The notes: a model not told the origin generated them from the letters alone. Shown: positions 1-7,498, numbered from the stretch's first letter. The stretch: 64,000 nucleotides of DNA from Lactiplantibacillus mudanjiangensis (GCF_005405385.1 NZ_BJDY01000004.1:248001-312000), one strand, 5' to 3'. Translations and numbers: made by a program.

Positions 1-249
1 CCGATTATGATGTTGTCTTGTGCGCTACTCATGCCGAGTTCGGCGATTAACTTTATTCGTCGTGATCGGGTGGATTACCGCGGGTTGTTCGGCATTATTT
101 TTGGTGGCATTATCGGAGTGATTTTAGCGGCAACGGTCGTTAAATCCTTATCGTTAACGGCGTTAAGTTGGTTAATTGTGGTGGTGAGTCTATGGACCGC
201 TACCTCGTTAGCACGCGCTGCAAGCCGGAAAAAGGGATTAACTCAATAG
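1..249 (+). CDS. TauE/SafE-family permease, C-terminal part (cut by window start)
   Basis: The reading frame is open from base 1 to the TAG at 247-249, so only the last 82 residues are seen and the true start lies outside the window. The fragment has two hydrophobic helices separated by a short basic loop (IRRDR) and ends in a charged tail, as in the C-terminal half of TauE/SafE (DUF81) membrane permeases, which export sulfur-containing or organic anions. A second, complete family member lies at 2609-3343 on the other strand. Family assignment rests on a short fragment, and other small permeases are possible. Confidence 0.6.
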   Translation, partial: PIMMLSCALLMPSSAINFIRRDRVDYRGLFGIIFGGIIGVILAATVVKSLSLTALSWLIVVVSLWTATSLARAASRKKGLTQ

Positions 250-254
250 ATGTT

Positions 255-286
255 AGAGTTTGGGACAAAACCCGAACTCTTTTTTG
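255..286 (+). terminator. Rho-independent terminator of the truncated permease gene
   Basis: Stem agagtttggg / cccgaactct (one G-U) with loop acaaaa, followed by a run of six T. It starts six bases after the stop codon. Confidence 0.85.
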
Positions 287-304
287 CATCTCCGAATATT
301 TATA

Positions 305-426
305 GTCGAAACGTGCGACAAAAGACTAACGATGCAACCGAGCTACGGAATACAAACGATTGAAAGTACACAATCATTCGTATTCCTAGGCTATGCTCGG
401 TAGCAAATCGTCTTTTGTCCCACTCT
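305..426 (+). repeat. 122-bp long-hairpin repeat, copy 1
   Basis: First of five copies (others at 12996-13116, 15534-15655, 37695-37816 reverse, 50264-50385). It begins gtcgaaacgtg and ends cccactct. The two halves are imperfectly complementary along their length: outer arms gcgacaaaagac / gtcttttgtccc, then a conserved middle (gctacgg / cctaggctatgctcgg), then inner arms ggaatac / gtattcc and an apical acgattg / caatcatt. A T-run follows the copy. No convincing gene lies inside; an 85-codon antisense frame across it is a by-product of the repeat. Confidence 0.85.
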
Positions 427-462
427 CTTTTTTTCGAAGATTTTCTGAAAATAATGTTGGAC

Positions 463-493
463 TTTACAAAACTATACAGTGTGCTGTATAGTT
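463..493 (+). promoter_or_regulatory. marR promoter with perfect 10-bp inverted-repeat operator
   Basis: TTTACA at 463-468 and TATAGT at 487-492, 18 bp apart, form a plausible promoter. A perfect inverted repeat AACTATACAG-tgtg-CTGTATAGTT (470-493) fills the spacer and covers the -10. This is the expected arrangement for a MarR repressor shutting off its own operon; the identity of the binding protein is inferred from position. Confidence 0.8.
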
Positions 494-511
494 TAAGCAT
501 GAGGTGAGCAG

Positions 512-937
512 ATGAATAATGATGAAATGATTGCGCGGCAGCTATTAGTATTAGCACGTAAAATTAAACAGCGTCGAAATTTACATATTCAAGATTTGAA
601 TTTAACGACCGGCCAAGCCGATGCGTTGAAGTATTTTGCTGATCATCCTAATCAAACGATTGCCATGTTTAAGGATTATCAAGAAATTACCCATCAAACC
701 GCACGGGTTATCGTGCAACATTTGGTGACTTTAGGCGTGGTGACTTTAGCACCGAACCCTAATGATGGTCGTGCGAAATTAGTGGTGGTGACACCTTTAG
801 GCTTGACCAAACGCGCCCAGTTAAATGAGCATGGCTGGCGAACAAGTGAAGAACTCTTTGCCGGCTTTACAGCCGAGGAGCAACAACAATTTTTAGCATT
901 AGTGCGGCGTGCCAATGCGAATTTAGAAGGGGAATGA
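512..937 (+). CDS. MarR-family transcriptional regulator
   Basis: A 141-residue winged-helix protein, the usual MarR length. The central part (about residues 30-100) has the helix-turn-helix and wing pattern, with GVVTLAPNPNDGRAKLVVVTPLG matching the family's beta-hairpin wing (D-x-R-A/S-K signature). ATG at 512 is preceded by gaggtgag. The gene is followed six bases later by an MFS transporter, the classic pair in which a MarR repressor senses a toxic ligand and derepresses an efflux pump. The palindrome over its promoter at 470-493 fits autoregulation. The ligand cannot be read from sequence. Confidence 0.9.
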   Translation: MNNDEMIARQLLVLARKIKQRRNLHIQDLNLTTGQADALKYFADHPNQTIAMFKDYQEITHQTARVIVQHLVTLGVVTLAPNPNDGRAKLVVVTPLGLTKRAQLNEHGWRTSEELFAGFTAEEQQQFLALVRRANANLEGE

Positions 938-943
938 CCTAGC

Positions 944-2095
944 GTGAGTACGCGTTTATATACCAAAGATGTGAAATTAGTTTTAGCAGCAAGTTTCTTT
1001 TATTTAATGAGTCCGATGTTGATTAATCCGGTCATTGCCGGATTTGCGGCCAATATTGGGGCCAGCAGTATTTTAGCCGGAGTCGTTGCCGGCGCGATGA
1101 ACTTAACCTCGCTAGTTTTACGGCCACTAGCTGGTAATTTAACCGACCGCGTGTCTAAATATCACTTAACGTTTGCTGGTGGTGTGCTGATTTTATTAGC
1201 GAGTTTAGGCTATAGTTTGACAACCAATGTGGCATTAATCTTAGTATGTCGGGTGATTAACGGCTTGGGTTACACATTATGCTCAGTTTGCATGGCAACG
1301 TGGATGGCCAGTTTATTACCAGCTGATCGGATTGGCTCTGGAATGGGGATCTATGGGTTAGCCAATGCGTTAGGGATGGCGGTTGGCCCGGCGGTTAGTG
1401 TTTATTTGTATCAGCATTACAGTTACCAAAGTGTGTTTTGGTTAGCGGCAGCGTTTAGTTTGTTAATGTTGATCGTGATTCAATTTGTTGGCAATCGGAG
1501 TGTTCCTAGTGCTAATTATCAACAGACGACGACTAAAAAGTTACGTTTAGTTCAACTAAAGGTCGTACCAGTGGCATTAATTTTAATGTTATTCTCGTTA
1601 CCGTATTTTGCCACCCAAACGTATATCGTGAGTTATATTGCACATCGCCACTTTGCTGTATCGGCCGGCATCTTTTTTCCGATTTACGCCACCATTTTGT
1701 TGGTGATGCGGTTAGTCTTACGTGATGCCTTTGATCATGTGCCATTCAAAAAGTTCATTTGGCTTTGCTTAGGGTTCAACTTGTTAGGGTTAATTGGATT
1801 AACCGATTTAAGTAATTGGTTCATGCTGTTAGTTGGAGCGTTCGGTTTGGCAGCCGGTTATGGGCTCATGTTTTCAATTTGCCAAGCTAAAGCGTTAATG
1901 CTGGTACCCGAAGCCGATCACGGTTTGGCAAATAGTACGTTTTACATTGGCGTTGATCTTGGCATGTCATGTGGGCCGATGTTGGCTGGGGTCATTACCA
2001 CTGTTTTACCATGGGCCTGGTTTTATCCAGTCATGATGCTAACCTTACCATTAATTGTGATTGTTTATTGGAGCAGTCGTCGGTTACTCGCTTAA
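944..2095 (+). CDS. MFS-type transporter (drug efflux-like)
   Basis: A 383-residue integral membrane protein with about twelve hydrophobic segments. The loop between helices 2 and 3 carries the MFS motif A equivalent (RPLAGNLTDRVSKYH, around residues 64-78), and a G-rich helix around residue 140 (GLANALGMAVGPAVS) resembles motif C of drug:proton antiporters. The chosen start is GTG at 944 with gaagggga upstream. It sits six bases behind the MarR gene, so both are probably one operon controlled by the 470-493 operator. A stable terminator closes the unit. Substrate unknown; proton-driven efflux of a small hydrophobic compound is the likely role. Confidence 0.88.
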   Translation: MSTRLYTKDVKLVLAASFFYLMSPMLINPVIAGFAANIGASSILAGVVAGAMNLTSLVLRPLAGNLTDRVSKYHLTFAGGVLILLASLGYSLTTNVALILVCRVINGLGYTLCSVCMATWMASLLPADRIGSGMGIYGLANALGMAVGPAVSVYLYQHYSYQSVFWLAAAFSLLMLIVIQFVGNRSVPSANYQQTTTKKLRLVQLKVVPVALILMLFSLPYFATQTYIVSYIAHRHFAVSAGIFFPIYATILLVMRLVLRDAFDHVPFKKFIWLCLGFNLLGLIGLTDLSNWFMLLVGAFGLAAGYGLMFSICQAKALMLVPEADHGLANSTFYIGVDLGMSCGPMLAGVITTVLPWAWFYPVMMLTLPLIVIVYWSSRRLLA

Positions 2096-2103
2096 TCAAA
2101 TAA

Positions 2104-2138
2104 CCCCGTTCAGCAATAGTCGGCTGAACGGGTTTTTA
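2104..2138 (+). terminator. Terminator of the MarR-MFS operon
   Basis: Stem cccgttcagc / gctgaacggg with loop aatagtcg, followed by five T, nine bases after the MFS stop codon. Confidence 0.9.
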
Positions 2139-2618
2139 GTTAAACATTTAAAAGTTGGAAGTTAAGCATGACGGTAAAAGGTGTACTAGAATTGATTTAA
2201 GTCATACTAAATTGATCACCTACGCCAGTCAGCGATTCTGCCGGATGTGGGACCGGCTTCCGCCTCGCTTTTGAGCCAAGCTAAGACCGCTGCTTTCACG
2301 GCCGGCGCCATCACTGGCTGACTCCAGTTATCTTGTGGATCAATTTAGTGATTATCAGTGTAACCGTGAGTGAGCTCACATTGAGCCCAGCCGTGGAAGA
2401 CTCTTAGCGATTTATCGCTTAGAGTCTGGCGCTTTTGAAACACGGGTTTGGTGGTTCAAAACGACGGTTCAGACCGCATTTTGGCTGAAGCGTTCCGCCC
2501 ACAGCGTTCCGGCTCAAGGTGGGCGAACGGCAGGTGGCAAGCAAATCTACTTTTAATCAGTAGCCCCCGCCGTATCAACGATTATTACTAAAAAGTAGCT
2601 TTCAACCTTTAGATAAAC
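2139..2618. repeat. Modular terminal-inverted-repeat element, copy 1 (modules A and B)
   Basis: A non-coding stretch of about 480 bp. Its ends form an imperfect inverted repeat (left aaaagttggaagtt, right ctttcaaccttta). Module A (about 2218-2336, containing cacctacgccagtcag and ggccggcgccatcac) and module B (about 2360-2545, containing gtgagctcacattgagccc and cgcccacagcgttccgg) recur separately or together at 6321, 7499 and 60457. The right end overlaps the stop codon of the permease gene at 2609. Confidence 0.85.
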
Positions 2619-3343
2619 ATTTTAATCCCAAAATAAATAATCAATAAGCCTAAAAATGGGGTTAACACACGATTAACGCGATTTAAGTCAAGACGGCGAA
2701 TGACGAGCGGGGTGGCAATGGCCCCAATAATCGCCCCAAGCATTAATAACCAACCCGCTTGCCAAGCAAAAGTACTGGTGAATAAATGTCCAACGAGACT
2801 GATTGCGGACATCGTGGTTAAGACATAAGTAGCGGTGCCGGCTGCTTGAACGGCCGTCAACCCAAGAATAGCGAGTCCAGCCGCAGTGGTCGCGCCACCA
2901 CTAAGACCACCAATTCCGACCATCAAGCCACTGAGTAAGCCAAAGCCTCGTGCTGCCCAAACTGACTGATTGGCGGCAGGTTTAGTTGATTTCCGAAATG
3001 CTTTTAGTAAAACCATGCCGCCCATAATTAGGAAAATGGTGCCGACAATCCAGTTGTATAATTTTTGGGGAATGAACTGACTGCTCAGCGTTCCAACGAT
3101 AATTCCGGGAATCGCGGCTAAAATCATTTGGTTACCAACATGCCAATTAATATTTTTAATGTGCATTTGGGTTAAAAAACCAAAAAACAAAGCGGGTAAG
3201 GCGACCACTAATGACGTGGGCACCGCTACGGCCGTTGCTAAACCTAGTTGACTTGTCAGGACACCTAAGTATAGTGCGGCCCCACCGCCGCCAATTAAAC
3301 TAATAAAAATACCAATGGCTAAGCCGTAAATTAAAATCAACAT
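2609..3343 (-). CDS. TauE/SafE-family membrane permease
   Basis: A 244-residue protein with about eight hydrophobic helices. The glycine-rich start (GIFISLIGGGGAALYLGVL) and the repeat of the same motif in the second half (GLMVGIGGLSGGATTAAGL) are the two internal repeats of TauE/SafE permeases. The ATG at 3343 is chosen over an upstream frame because the complement of 3351-3358 gives an AGAAGG-type binding site at the right distance. It is divergent from a TetR gene with which it shares a control region. Its stop codon lies inside the terminal repeat of the element at 2139-2618. Substrate unknown; sulfite or organosulfur export is typical of the family. Confidence 0.85.
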   Translation of the reverse strand: MLILIYGLAIGIFISLIGGGGAALYLGVLTSQLGLATAVAVPTSLVVALPALFFGFLTQMHIKNINWHVGNQMILAAIPGIIVGTLSSQFIPQKLYNWIVGTIFLIMGGMVLLKAFRKSTKPAANQSVWAARGFGLLSGLMVGIGGLSGGATTAAGLAILGLTAVQAAGTATYVLTTMSAISLVGHLFTSTFAWQAGWLLMLGAIIGAIATPLVIRRLDLNRVNRVLTPFLGLLIIYFGIKMFI

Positions 3344-3374
3344 ATTGAGACCTTCTTCATGAGATGTTAGTTTA

Positions 3375-3404
3375 AATATAAACGGAGTCGGCTCCACTTG
3401 TCAA
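3375..3404 (-). promoter_or_regulatory. Promoter of the TauE permease with palindrome in the spacer
   Basis: On the minus strand TTGACA (3404-3399) and TATATT (3380-3375) are 18 bp apart. The spacer contains the symmetrical GGAG-ccga-CTCC (3384-3395), a plausible operator for the divergent TetR protein. Confidence 0.7.
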
Positions 3405-3454
3405 GCGAGTGTTTTTAGCGTATGGTAAAAAAAGAAGTTCTGGGGGTGAGGGAC

Positions 3455-4024
3455 ATGCGTAAAGATGCGCAACAAAATCGTGATAAAATTTTAACCGCAG
3501 CCGTTCACTTATTTGAAAGTCAGTCGGTTGAGACAGTGAGTATGAAAGATATTGCGACGGCGGCCGGCATTGGGCCAGGGACATTATATCGGAACTATCC
3601 GAATAAGAGTGCGTTATGTTTGGACGTCTCGTTGGTGGATATTCAGGCCTTTGTTGATGATGCTCACGACTACTTGGCTCAAACAACTGACACGGCAATC
3701 GCTCAGTTTGAACAAGTTTTAACGCGATATTTGCAATTTCGTGAACGTCGGTTACAGTTGCTGGCATCGATTGAAAATGGCGCAACGGTGATGGCAACGT
3801 ATTATCAAAGTGACCTGTATCAACAATTAGTAGCGGTTTTTATGCAAGTCCTTAAGCCATTAAGTGGCGACCTAAAAATTGGCGAATTGAAATTTCGGGC
3901 GGATATGTTATTGGCGATGCTGAAGAGCAATAGTTATGCCTACCAACGGCAGCAAGGCTTGACTCGCGCAGATTTATTGGCGAATTTAAGTCGATTGATG
4001 ATCAAAAAAGGTACTCAAAATTAA
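3455..4024 (+). CDS. TetR/AcrR-family transcriptional regulator
   Basis: A 189-residue protein with a typical N-terminal TetR helix-turn-helix: NRDKILTAAVHLFES, then VSMKDIATAAGIGPGTLYR, then YFPNK-like NYPNKSAL (residues about 8-58). The C-terminal 130 residues are the all-helical ligand domain. ATG at 3455 is preferred to the upstream ATG at 3422 because of the strong gggggtgaggg site and because it places the HTH at the usual position. It is divergent from the TauE permease, which it most likely represses through the palindrome at 3384-3395. Effector unknown. Confidence 0.88.
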   Translation: MRKDAQQNRDKILTAAVHLFESQSVETVSMKDIATAAGIGPGTLYRNYPNKSALCLDVSLVDIQAFVDDAHDYLAQTTDTAIAQFEQVLTRYLQFRERRLQLLASIENGATVMATYYQSDLYQQLVAVFMQVLKPLSGDLKIGELKFRADMLLAMLKSNSYAYQRQQGLTRADLLANLSRLMIKKGTQN

Positions 4025-4047
4025 TCACTAATTTTGAGTACCTTTTT
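4006..4047. terminator. Bidirectional terminator between tetR and hflX
   Basis: A perfect 17-bp stem (aaaggtactcaaaatta / taattttgagtaccttt) with loop atcac, A-rich on the left and T-rich on the right. It overlaps the TetR stop codon and lies nine bases past the hflX stop on the other strand. Confidence 0.92.
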
Positions 4048-4055
4048 GTTATGAT

Positions 4056-5342
4056 TTAAGCGGGTGTCACCGCGTATTTGGCATAGCGTTGGGCATCAAC
4101 GGTGTTGAGTTCAACGGTTAATTGCGTCCCGTCGGCGAGATAATCGGTTTTTAAGATGTTAGCATGGTCATTCAAGTAGGCCACGACATCACCATCATTA
4201 AATGGAATCAAGAGGGTGGTCGTCACGAAATCCTTGAAGACTTTGGCCTTGATCATCTTCGTTAAGGCTTGGATCGAGGCTTCATCGCGCGCCGCATAGA
4301 TTAATTGATCATCTTGTTGGTTAGGATAGTTAGCTTCGGTCAAATCAGCTTTATTGTAAGCATAGAGCATTGGCACATCGTGAACGCCAATGGCCTTTAA
4401 CGTTTCCTCAGTAGTCGCCATCATTTCTTTGTAATGTGGATCAGCGTAATCAATCACTTGAATTAAGAGATCAGCGCTGGCCGCTTCAGCTAATGTGGAA
4501 CGGAAGGCGTTAATTAAGTTATGTGGCAAATTGCTGACAAACCCAACCGTATCACTTAACAATAATTGTTTGTTGTCAGGGAAAGTTAGTTGGCGAATGC
4601 TTGTATCTAAAGTGGCAAACAACATGTTCTTTTCAAACACTTGCTTGTCTTCACCTTTACCAAATAATTTAACTAAGCCATTCATGGTCGTTGATTTACC
4701 AGCATTGGTGTAACCAACTAAAGCCACATTTGGTAGGCCAGCCTTTTCACGGGCTGAACGGCGGACTTCAGCGTCCTTGTTTAATTCTTTGAGTTCATGC
4801 TTGGCATGGCTGATTCGGTCTTGGATCGTCCGGCGATTTAATTCAAGTTGGGTTTCACCAGAACCACGGTTGGTAAAGCCACCGCCACCACCAGCAGCGG
4901 CCCCAGCTTGTTGATCAAGCCGGTTAGCGATGCTGGTCCGTAGCCGTGGTAATTGGTATTGTAATTGGGCGATCTTGACTTGTAACTTGGCTTCTTTACT
5001 GCGAGCACGGTTACCAAAGATTTCCAAAATTAATCCGGTTCGGTCGATAATTTGTAAGCCAGTTTCGGTTTCCAAGTTACGGACTTGACTAGGGGTTAAA
5101 TCGGCATTGACGACCATGACGTTTAAGTCTTCGGCTTCGGCCATTTCTTTGATTTCAACGACTTTCCCTTTACCGAAATAAGTGGCAGGGTTGGGTTTTT
5201 CTAAGCTTTGATCAATGCGCAGTTCCGCATGCATATTGTTCGCTTCAACTAACGCTTCTAGCTCGGACATGGCGTAGTCGTAATTAGCGACGGTTTTAGA
5301 CATGCCGGCGATGATGACTGGTTGTACCATTGGTTCGGACAT
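4056..5342 (-). CDS. hflX: Ribosome-associated GTPase HflX
   Basis: A 428-residue protein of usual HflX length. The N-terminal subdomain contains the glycine-rich segment with the RGSGETQLE motif (about residues 158-170) and a helical coiled segment. The GTPase domain follows with G1 GYTNAGKST, G3 DTVGF and G4 NKAD. HflX binds the 50S subunit and splits stalled or heat-damaged ribosomes. The ATG at 5342 has gaggagtg upstream. It is convergent with the TetR gene and divergent from a Nudix gene. No unusual residues are seen. Confidence 0.96.
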   Translation of the reverse strand: MSEPMVQPVIIAGMSKTVANYDYAMSELEALVEANNMHAELRIDQSLEKPNPATYFGKGKVVEIKEMAEAEDLNVMVVNADLTPSQVRNLETETGLQIIDRTGLILEIFGNRARSKEAKLQVKIAQLQYQLPRLRTSIANRLDQQAGAAAGGGGGFTNRGSGETQLELNRRTIQDRISHAKHELKELNKDAEVRRSAREKAGLPNVALVGYTNAGKSTTMNGLVKLFGKGEDKQVFEKNMLFATLDTSIRQLTFPDNKQLLLSDTVGFVSNLPHNLINAFRSTLAEAASADLLIQVIDYADPHYKEMMATTEETLKAIGVHDVPMLYAYNKADLTEANYPNQQDDQLIYAARDEASIQALTKMIKAKVFKDFVTTTLLIPFNDGDVVAYLNDHANILKTDYLADGTQLTVELNTVDAQRYAKYAVTPA

Positions 5343-5430
5343 TCAATCACACTCCTCGTGTTATAGTTATCCTAAGTATAACATGTCTAATCTAAATATT
5401 AGTGATTTAGAGATTGTGGAGGTGAGATCA

Positions 5431-5868
5431 ATGGGCTACGTGTTAGATTTGCGACAACAAGTTGGTCATCAACCGTTAGTGGTCGTTGGGGCCGCACTAC
5501 TTGCAACGAATGCGGTGGGACAATTGTTGTTGGTTAAGCGAACGGATAATCAGTGCTGGGGACTGCCAGCTGGTTCGACCGAGCCAGGCGAAACGACTGA
5601 ACAAACGGCACAACGAGAGTTACGTGAAGAAACGGGATTAACGGTAGCTAAGGTGCAGTTGGTCCAAGTTTTCAGTGGACCCAAGATGCATTATACCTAT
5701 CCAAATGGTGATGTGATTGATAGCGTCACTATTTTGTATCGCGGTGTGGTTAGTGGTGGGCAGTTGATGTCGACCACGAATGAAACTTCGGCGGCCATGT
5801 TTTTTGATCGCGATCAGTTACCAACGCCATTAACGCCAATTACCGCGTATATGCTGTCAAGTCTGTGA
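5431..5868 (+). CDS. Nudix hydrolase
   Basis: A 145-residue protein carrying a full Nudix box (GSTEPGETTEQTAQRELREE plus TGL, about residues 53-75), which binds Mg2+ and cleaves nucleoside diphosphates linked to another moiety. ATG at 5431 is preceded by gtggaggtgag; a longer frame back to 5302 would overlap hflX and lacks a good start. The N-terminal VVVGAALLATNAVGQLLLVKR is the usual first strand. It stands alone between hflX and the SMR exporter. The substrate cannot be told; Nudix proteins of this type often act as housecleaning or MutT-like enzymes. Confidence 0.9.
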   Translation: MGYVLDLRQQVGHQPLVVVGAALLATNAVGQLLLVKRTDNQCWGLPAGSTEPGETTEQTAQRELREETGLTVAKVQLVQVFSGPKMHYTYPNGDVIDSVTILYRGVVSGGQLMSTTNETSAAMFFDRDQLPTPLTPITAYMLSSL

Positions 5869-5870
5869 AC

Positions 5871-5990
5871 TTGACGGGATAATTGAGATTTGCTAAAGTA
5901 AAGTTATTCAAATAGTAAACTGTCGCCGGACAGTAGTTGGTCACTTCCATAGGTCATAGCGGAAGTGAACGCTACTGGTCGGCTTTTTTG
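5871..5990 (+). promoter_or_regulatory. Promoter and switch-like structured leader of the SMR exporter
   Basis: TTGACG (5871-5876) and TAAAGT (5894-5899) are 17 bp apart, giving a leader of about 105 nt before the ATG at 6011. The leader contains a perfect hairpin ACTGTC-gccg-GACAGT (5919-5934), a central hairpin tcacttcc / ggaagtga (5941-5968), and a long terminator in which gccggacagtag (5925-5936) pairs with ctactggtcggc (5972-5983) followed by six T. The first hairpin and the terminator use the same bases, so they exclude each other. That is the hallmark of a transcription-attenuating riboswitch. The next gene is a guanidinium exporter type, so guanidine is the obvious candidate ligand; I cannot assign a known class by eye. 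Confidence 0.65.
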
Positions 5991-6010
5991 TTTAAGGAGG
6001 ATGTTTTAAC

Positions 6011-6325
6011 ATGACATGGGTTTATTTAATTGTTGCTGGTTTGTTTGAAGTTGTTTGGGCGACTACTATGAAGTTGAGTAATGGGTTTAGCCAATTTGGG
6101 TATGCGGCCGCGACTGTTATTGGCATGGTGTTGAGTTTTGGCTTTTTAGCTTTAGCAACGAAGCACTTACCGTTAAGTATTGCTTATCCAATCTGGACGG
6201 GCGTTGGCGCGGTTGGTTCAATTATTGTCGGGGTATTGTTGTTCAAAGATACGCTCGCGCCGATTACGTGGGTCTTTGTGGCCTTGCTCGTGATTGGGAT
6301 TGTTGGAATTAAGGTGACTAGTTAA
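6011..6325 (+). CDS. sugE: SMR-family exporter, Gdx/SugE type (probable guanidinium exporter)
   Basis: A 104-residue protein with four transmembrane helices, the standard small multidrug resistance size. The essential membrane glutamate lies in AGLFEVVWATTMKLS, and the following K-x-S-x-GF matches the Gdx/SugE subgroup rather than EmrE. Gdx proteins work as antiparallel dimers exchanging guanidinium for protons. The start has a strong aaggagg site. A single SMR gene, rather than a pair, fits the homodimeric Gdx form. Control is probably by the attenuator-like leader directly upstream. The stop codon touches the start of a repeat element. Confidence 0.85.
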   Translation: MTWVYLIVAGLFEVVWATTMKLSNGFSQFGYAAATVIGMVLSFGFLALATKHLPLSIAYPIWTGVGAVGSIIVGVLLFKDTLAPITWVFVALLVIGIVGIKVTS

Positions 6326-6660
6326 CTAAAGATTGAAAGATAAATAGGACGGTGAAAGCTTTGCCAGAATTGACTTAAATGATGTTAAATTGGTCACCTA
6401 CGCCAGTCAGTGATTCTGCCGGCTGTGGGGATCGGTTCCAGCCAAAAAGCGGGGTTCCACCTCGCTTTTAAGCCTAGCCCAAACCGCTAGTCTCAAAAGT
6501 CGTCCATATCGTAAGCTCGGGAAAACCACCCGAACTAACGATATTTTCACAGCTGGCGCCATCATTGACTGACTCCGGTTTGTGACCATTTTTGACTGTT
6601 GAACACTTGTCATGTCAACGAAGGTTGTAAAAAATAACGTTCAACCTTTAGCCGGTTAAC
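6321..6660. repeat. Modular terminal-inverted-repeat element, copy 2 (module A only)
   Basis: Ends gttaactaaagattgaaag and ttcaacctttagccggttaac are inverted repeats of each other. The interior holds module A (cacctacgccagtcagtg through ggcgccatcattgactgac) with an extra internal hairpin around tcgggaaaaccacccga that copy 1 lacks. Module B is absent: the sequence jumps from module A to the common right end. It begins at the SMR stop codon. Confidence 0.85.
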
Positions 6661-6670
6661 GAAGCGTATG

Positions 6671-6707
6671 AAAAATGGGCTCAGCACAATGACTGAGTCC
6701 ATTTTTT
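6671..6707. terminator. Bidirectional terminator before the small-paralogue gene
   Basis: Stem aaaaatgggctcag / ctgagtccattttt with loop cacaatga, A-run and T-run on the two sides. It lies just past the stop of the minus-strand gene at 6709. Confidence 0.85.
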
Positions 6708-6708
6708 G

Positions 6709-7011
6709 TTAGACCGTAATATCGGAATATCTAGTATAGAGACCGATCAACAGGTGAGGCTCGCACCCCTTGTCAGTAAGCGTCGTGACATCAAAGGCTA
6801 GGCCATTTTGCCACACCCAATCAGGAATTCGCGCAAAGTCGAAATGATCTAGCCAGTATCTTTCGTAGGTGAATCCTTCTTCTGGATCAACCAGCGTTTC
6901 AGTTTCAATGGCAACACCTAAATCTGTTTTGACGCCATTGATCATGAGAGCTTGTCCCACCACTTTGGCTTCACGTAAGGCTGTATCTTTGAATTCTAGT
7001 TCTATTTTCAT
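6709..7011 (-). CDS. Small uncharacterised protein, paralogue of the next gene
   Basis: About 100 residues, acidic, no membrane segment or signal peptide. I do not recognise the family. It is clearly related to the protein at 7167-7463: both start M-K-(I/M)-E-L-x-F and share an YWxxHFDxxRIP core around residues 55-70, an ETE/DTE segment and a similar C-terminal LIG/IIID strand. The ATG at 7011 is preferred to GTG at 7020 by analogy with the paralogue. The pair is bracketed by two repeat elements (6321-6660 and 7499-7861). Function unknown; tandem diverged copies suggest recent duplication. Confidence 0.7.
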   Translation of the reverse strand: MKIELEFKDTALREAKVVGQALMINGVKTDLGVAIETETLVDPEEGFTYERYWLDHFDFARIPDWVWQNGLAFDVTTLTDKGCEPHLLIGLYTRYSDITV

Positions 7012-7166
7012 CACAATCACACACCAATCTATTGATAATGATCAGACTAAATGGCGTAACCAATTAGCTGATCATTTTGATTCTAGCACCAGAAATAAGT
7101 TGACTGGTAAAGTGTTCCGTTTATGCGCCGGTGTGTGAAAAAAGACGAGTTAACGATGAGTGATGA

Positions 7167-7463
7167 TCAGTAGGCCCTGTCTGGTTTAGGCATGTCTATG
7201 ATGATGCAACCAAGCGTTTCGGCATTGTTACCAGCCTGTTTAATATAAAAAGACATGTTGTACTTCAGCATATATTCAGGGATTCTGCCATAGTCAAAGT
7301 GGGTTATCCAATATCTGGGATAAGTATCGCCTTCATTTTTGTCAGGAATTTGTTCAGTGTCGACGGTAATTCCTAAATTATTGCCATCTATGAAGACTTT
7401 ATGATCAATGACTTTGTAGTTTTCAAGTGCGAAGTTTGCGAAATCAAGCTCCATTTTCATCAT
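7167..7463 (-). CDS. Small uncharacterised protein, paralogue of the previous gene
   Basis: 98 residues, mixed alpha/beta in appearance, no signal peptide. The complement of 7468-7474 gives aggtga five bases before the ATG, supporting the start; a second in-frame ATG lies one codon on. The YWITHFDYGRIPEY core matches YWLDHFDFARIPDW of the neighbour at 6709-7011. The 155-bp gap between the two genes holds no obvious terminator, so they may be co-transcribed. No function can be assigned; the strict conservation of the aromatic/histidine core between otherwise diverged copies points to a binding or structural site. Confidence 0.7.
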   Translation of the reverse strand: MMKMELDFANFALENYKVIDHKVFIDGNNLGITVDTEQIPDKNEGDTYPRYWITHFDYGRIPEYMLKYNMSFYIKQAGNNAETLGCIIIDMPKPDRAY

Positions 7464-7498
7464 GTATTCACCTGCTAAATTTATTTATAATTCTGATA

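Noticed and set aside
300-557. 85-codon antisense frame across the first 122-bp repeat
   Set aside because: It has no ribosome binding site, overlaps the marR promoter and start, and its sequence is mostly the repeat itself.
6407-6613. 68-codon minus-strand frame inside repeat copy 2
   Set aside because: Lies entirely within the non-coding element, absent from other copies and without a start signal.
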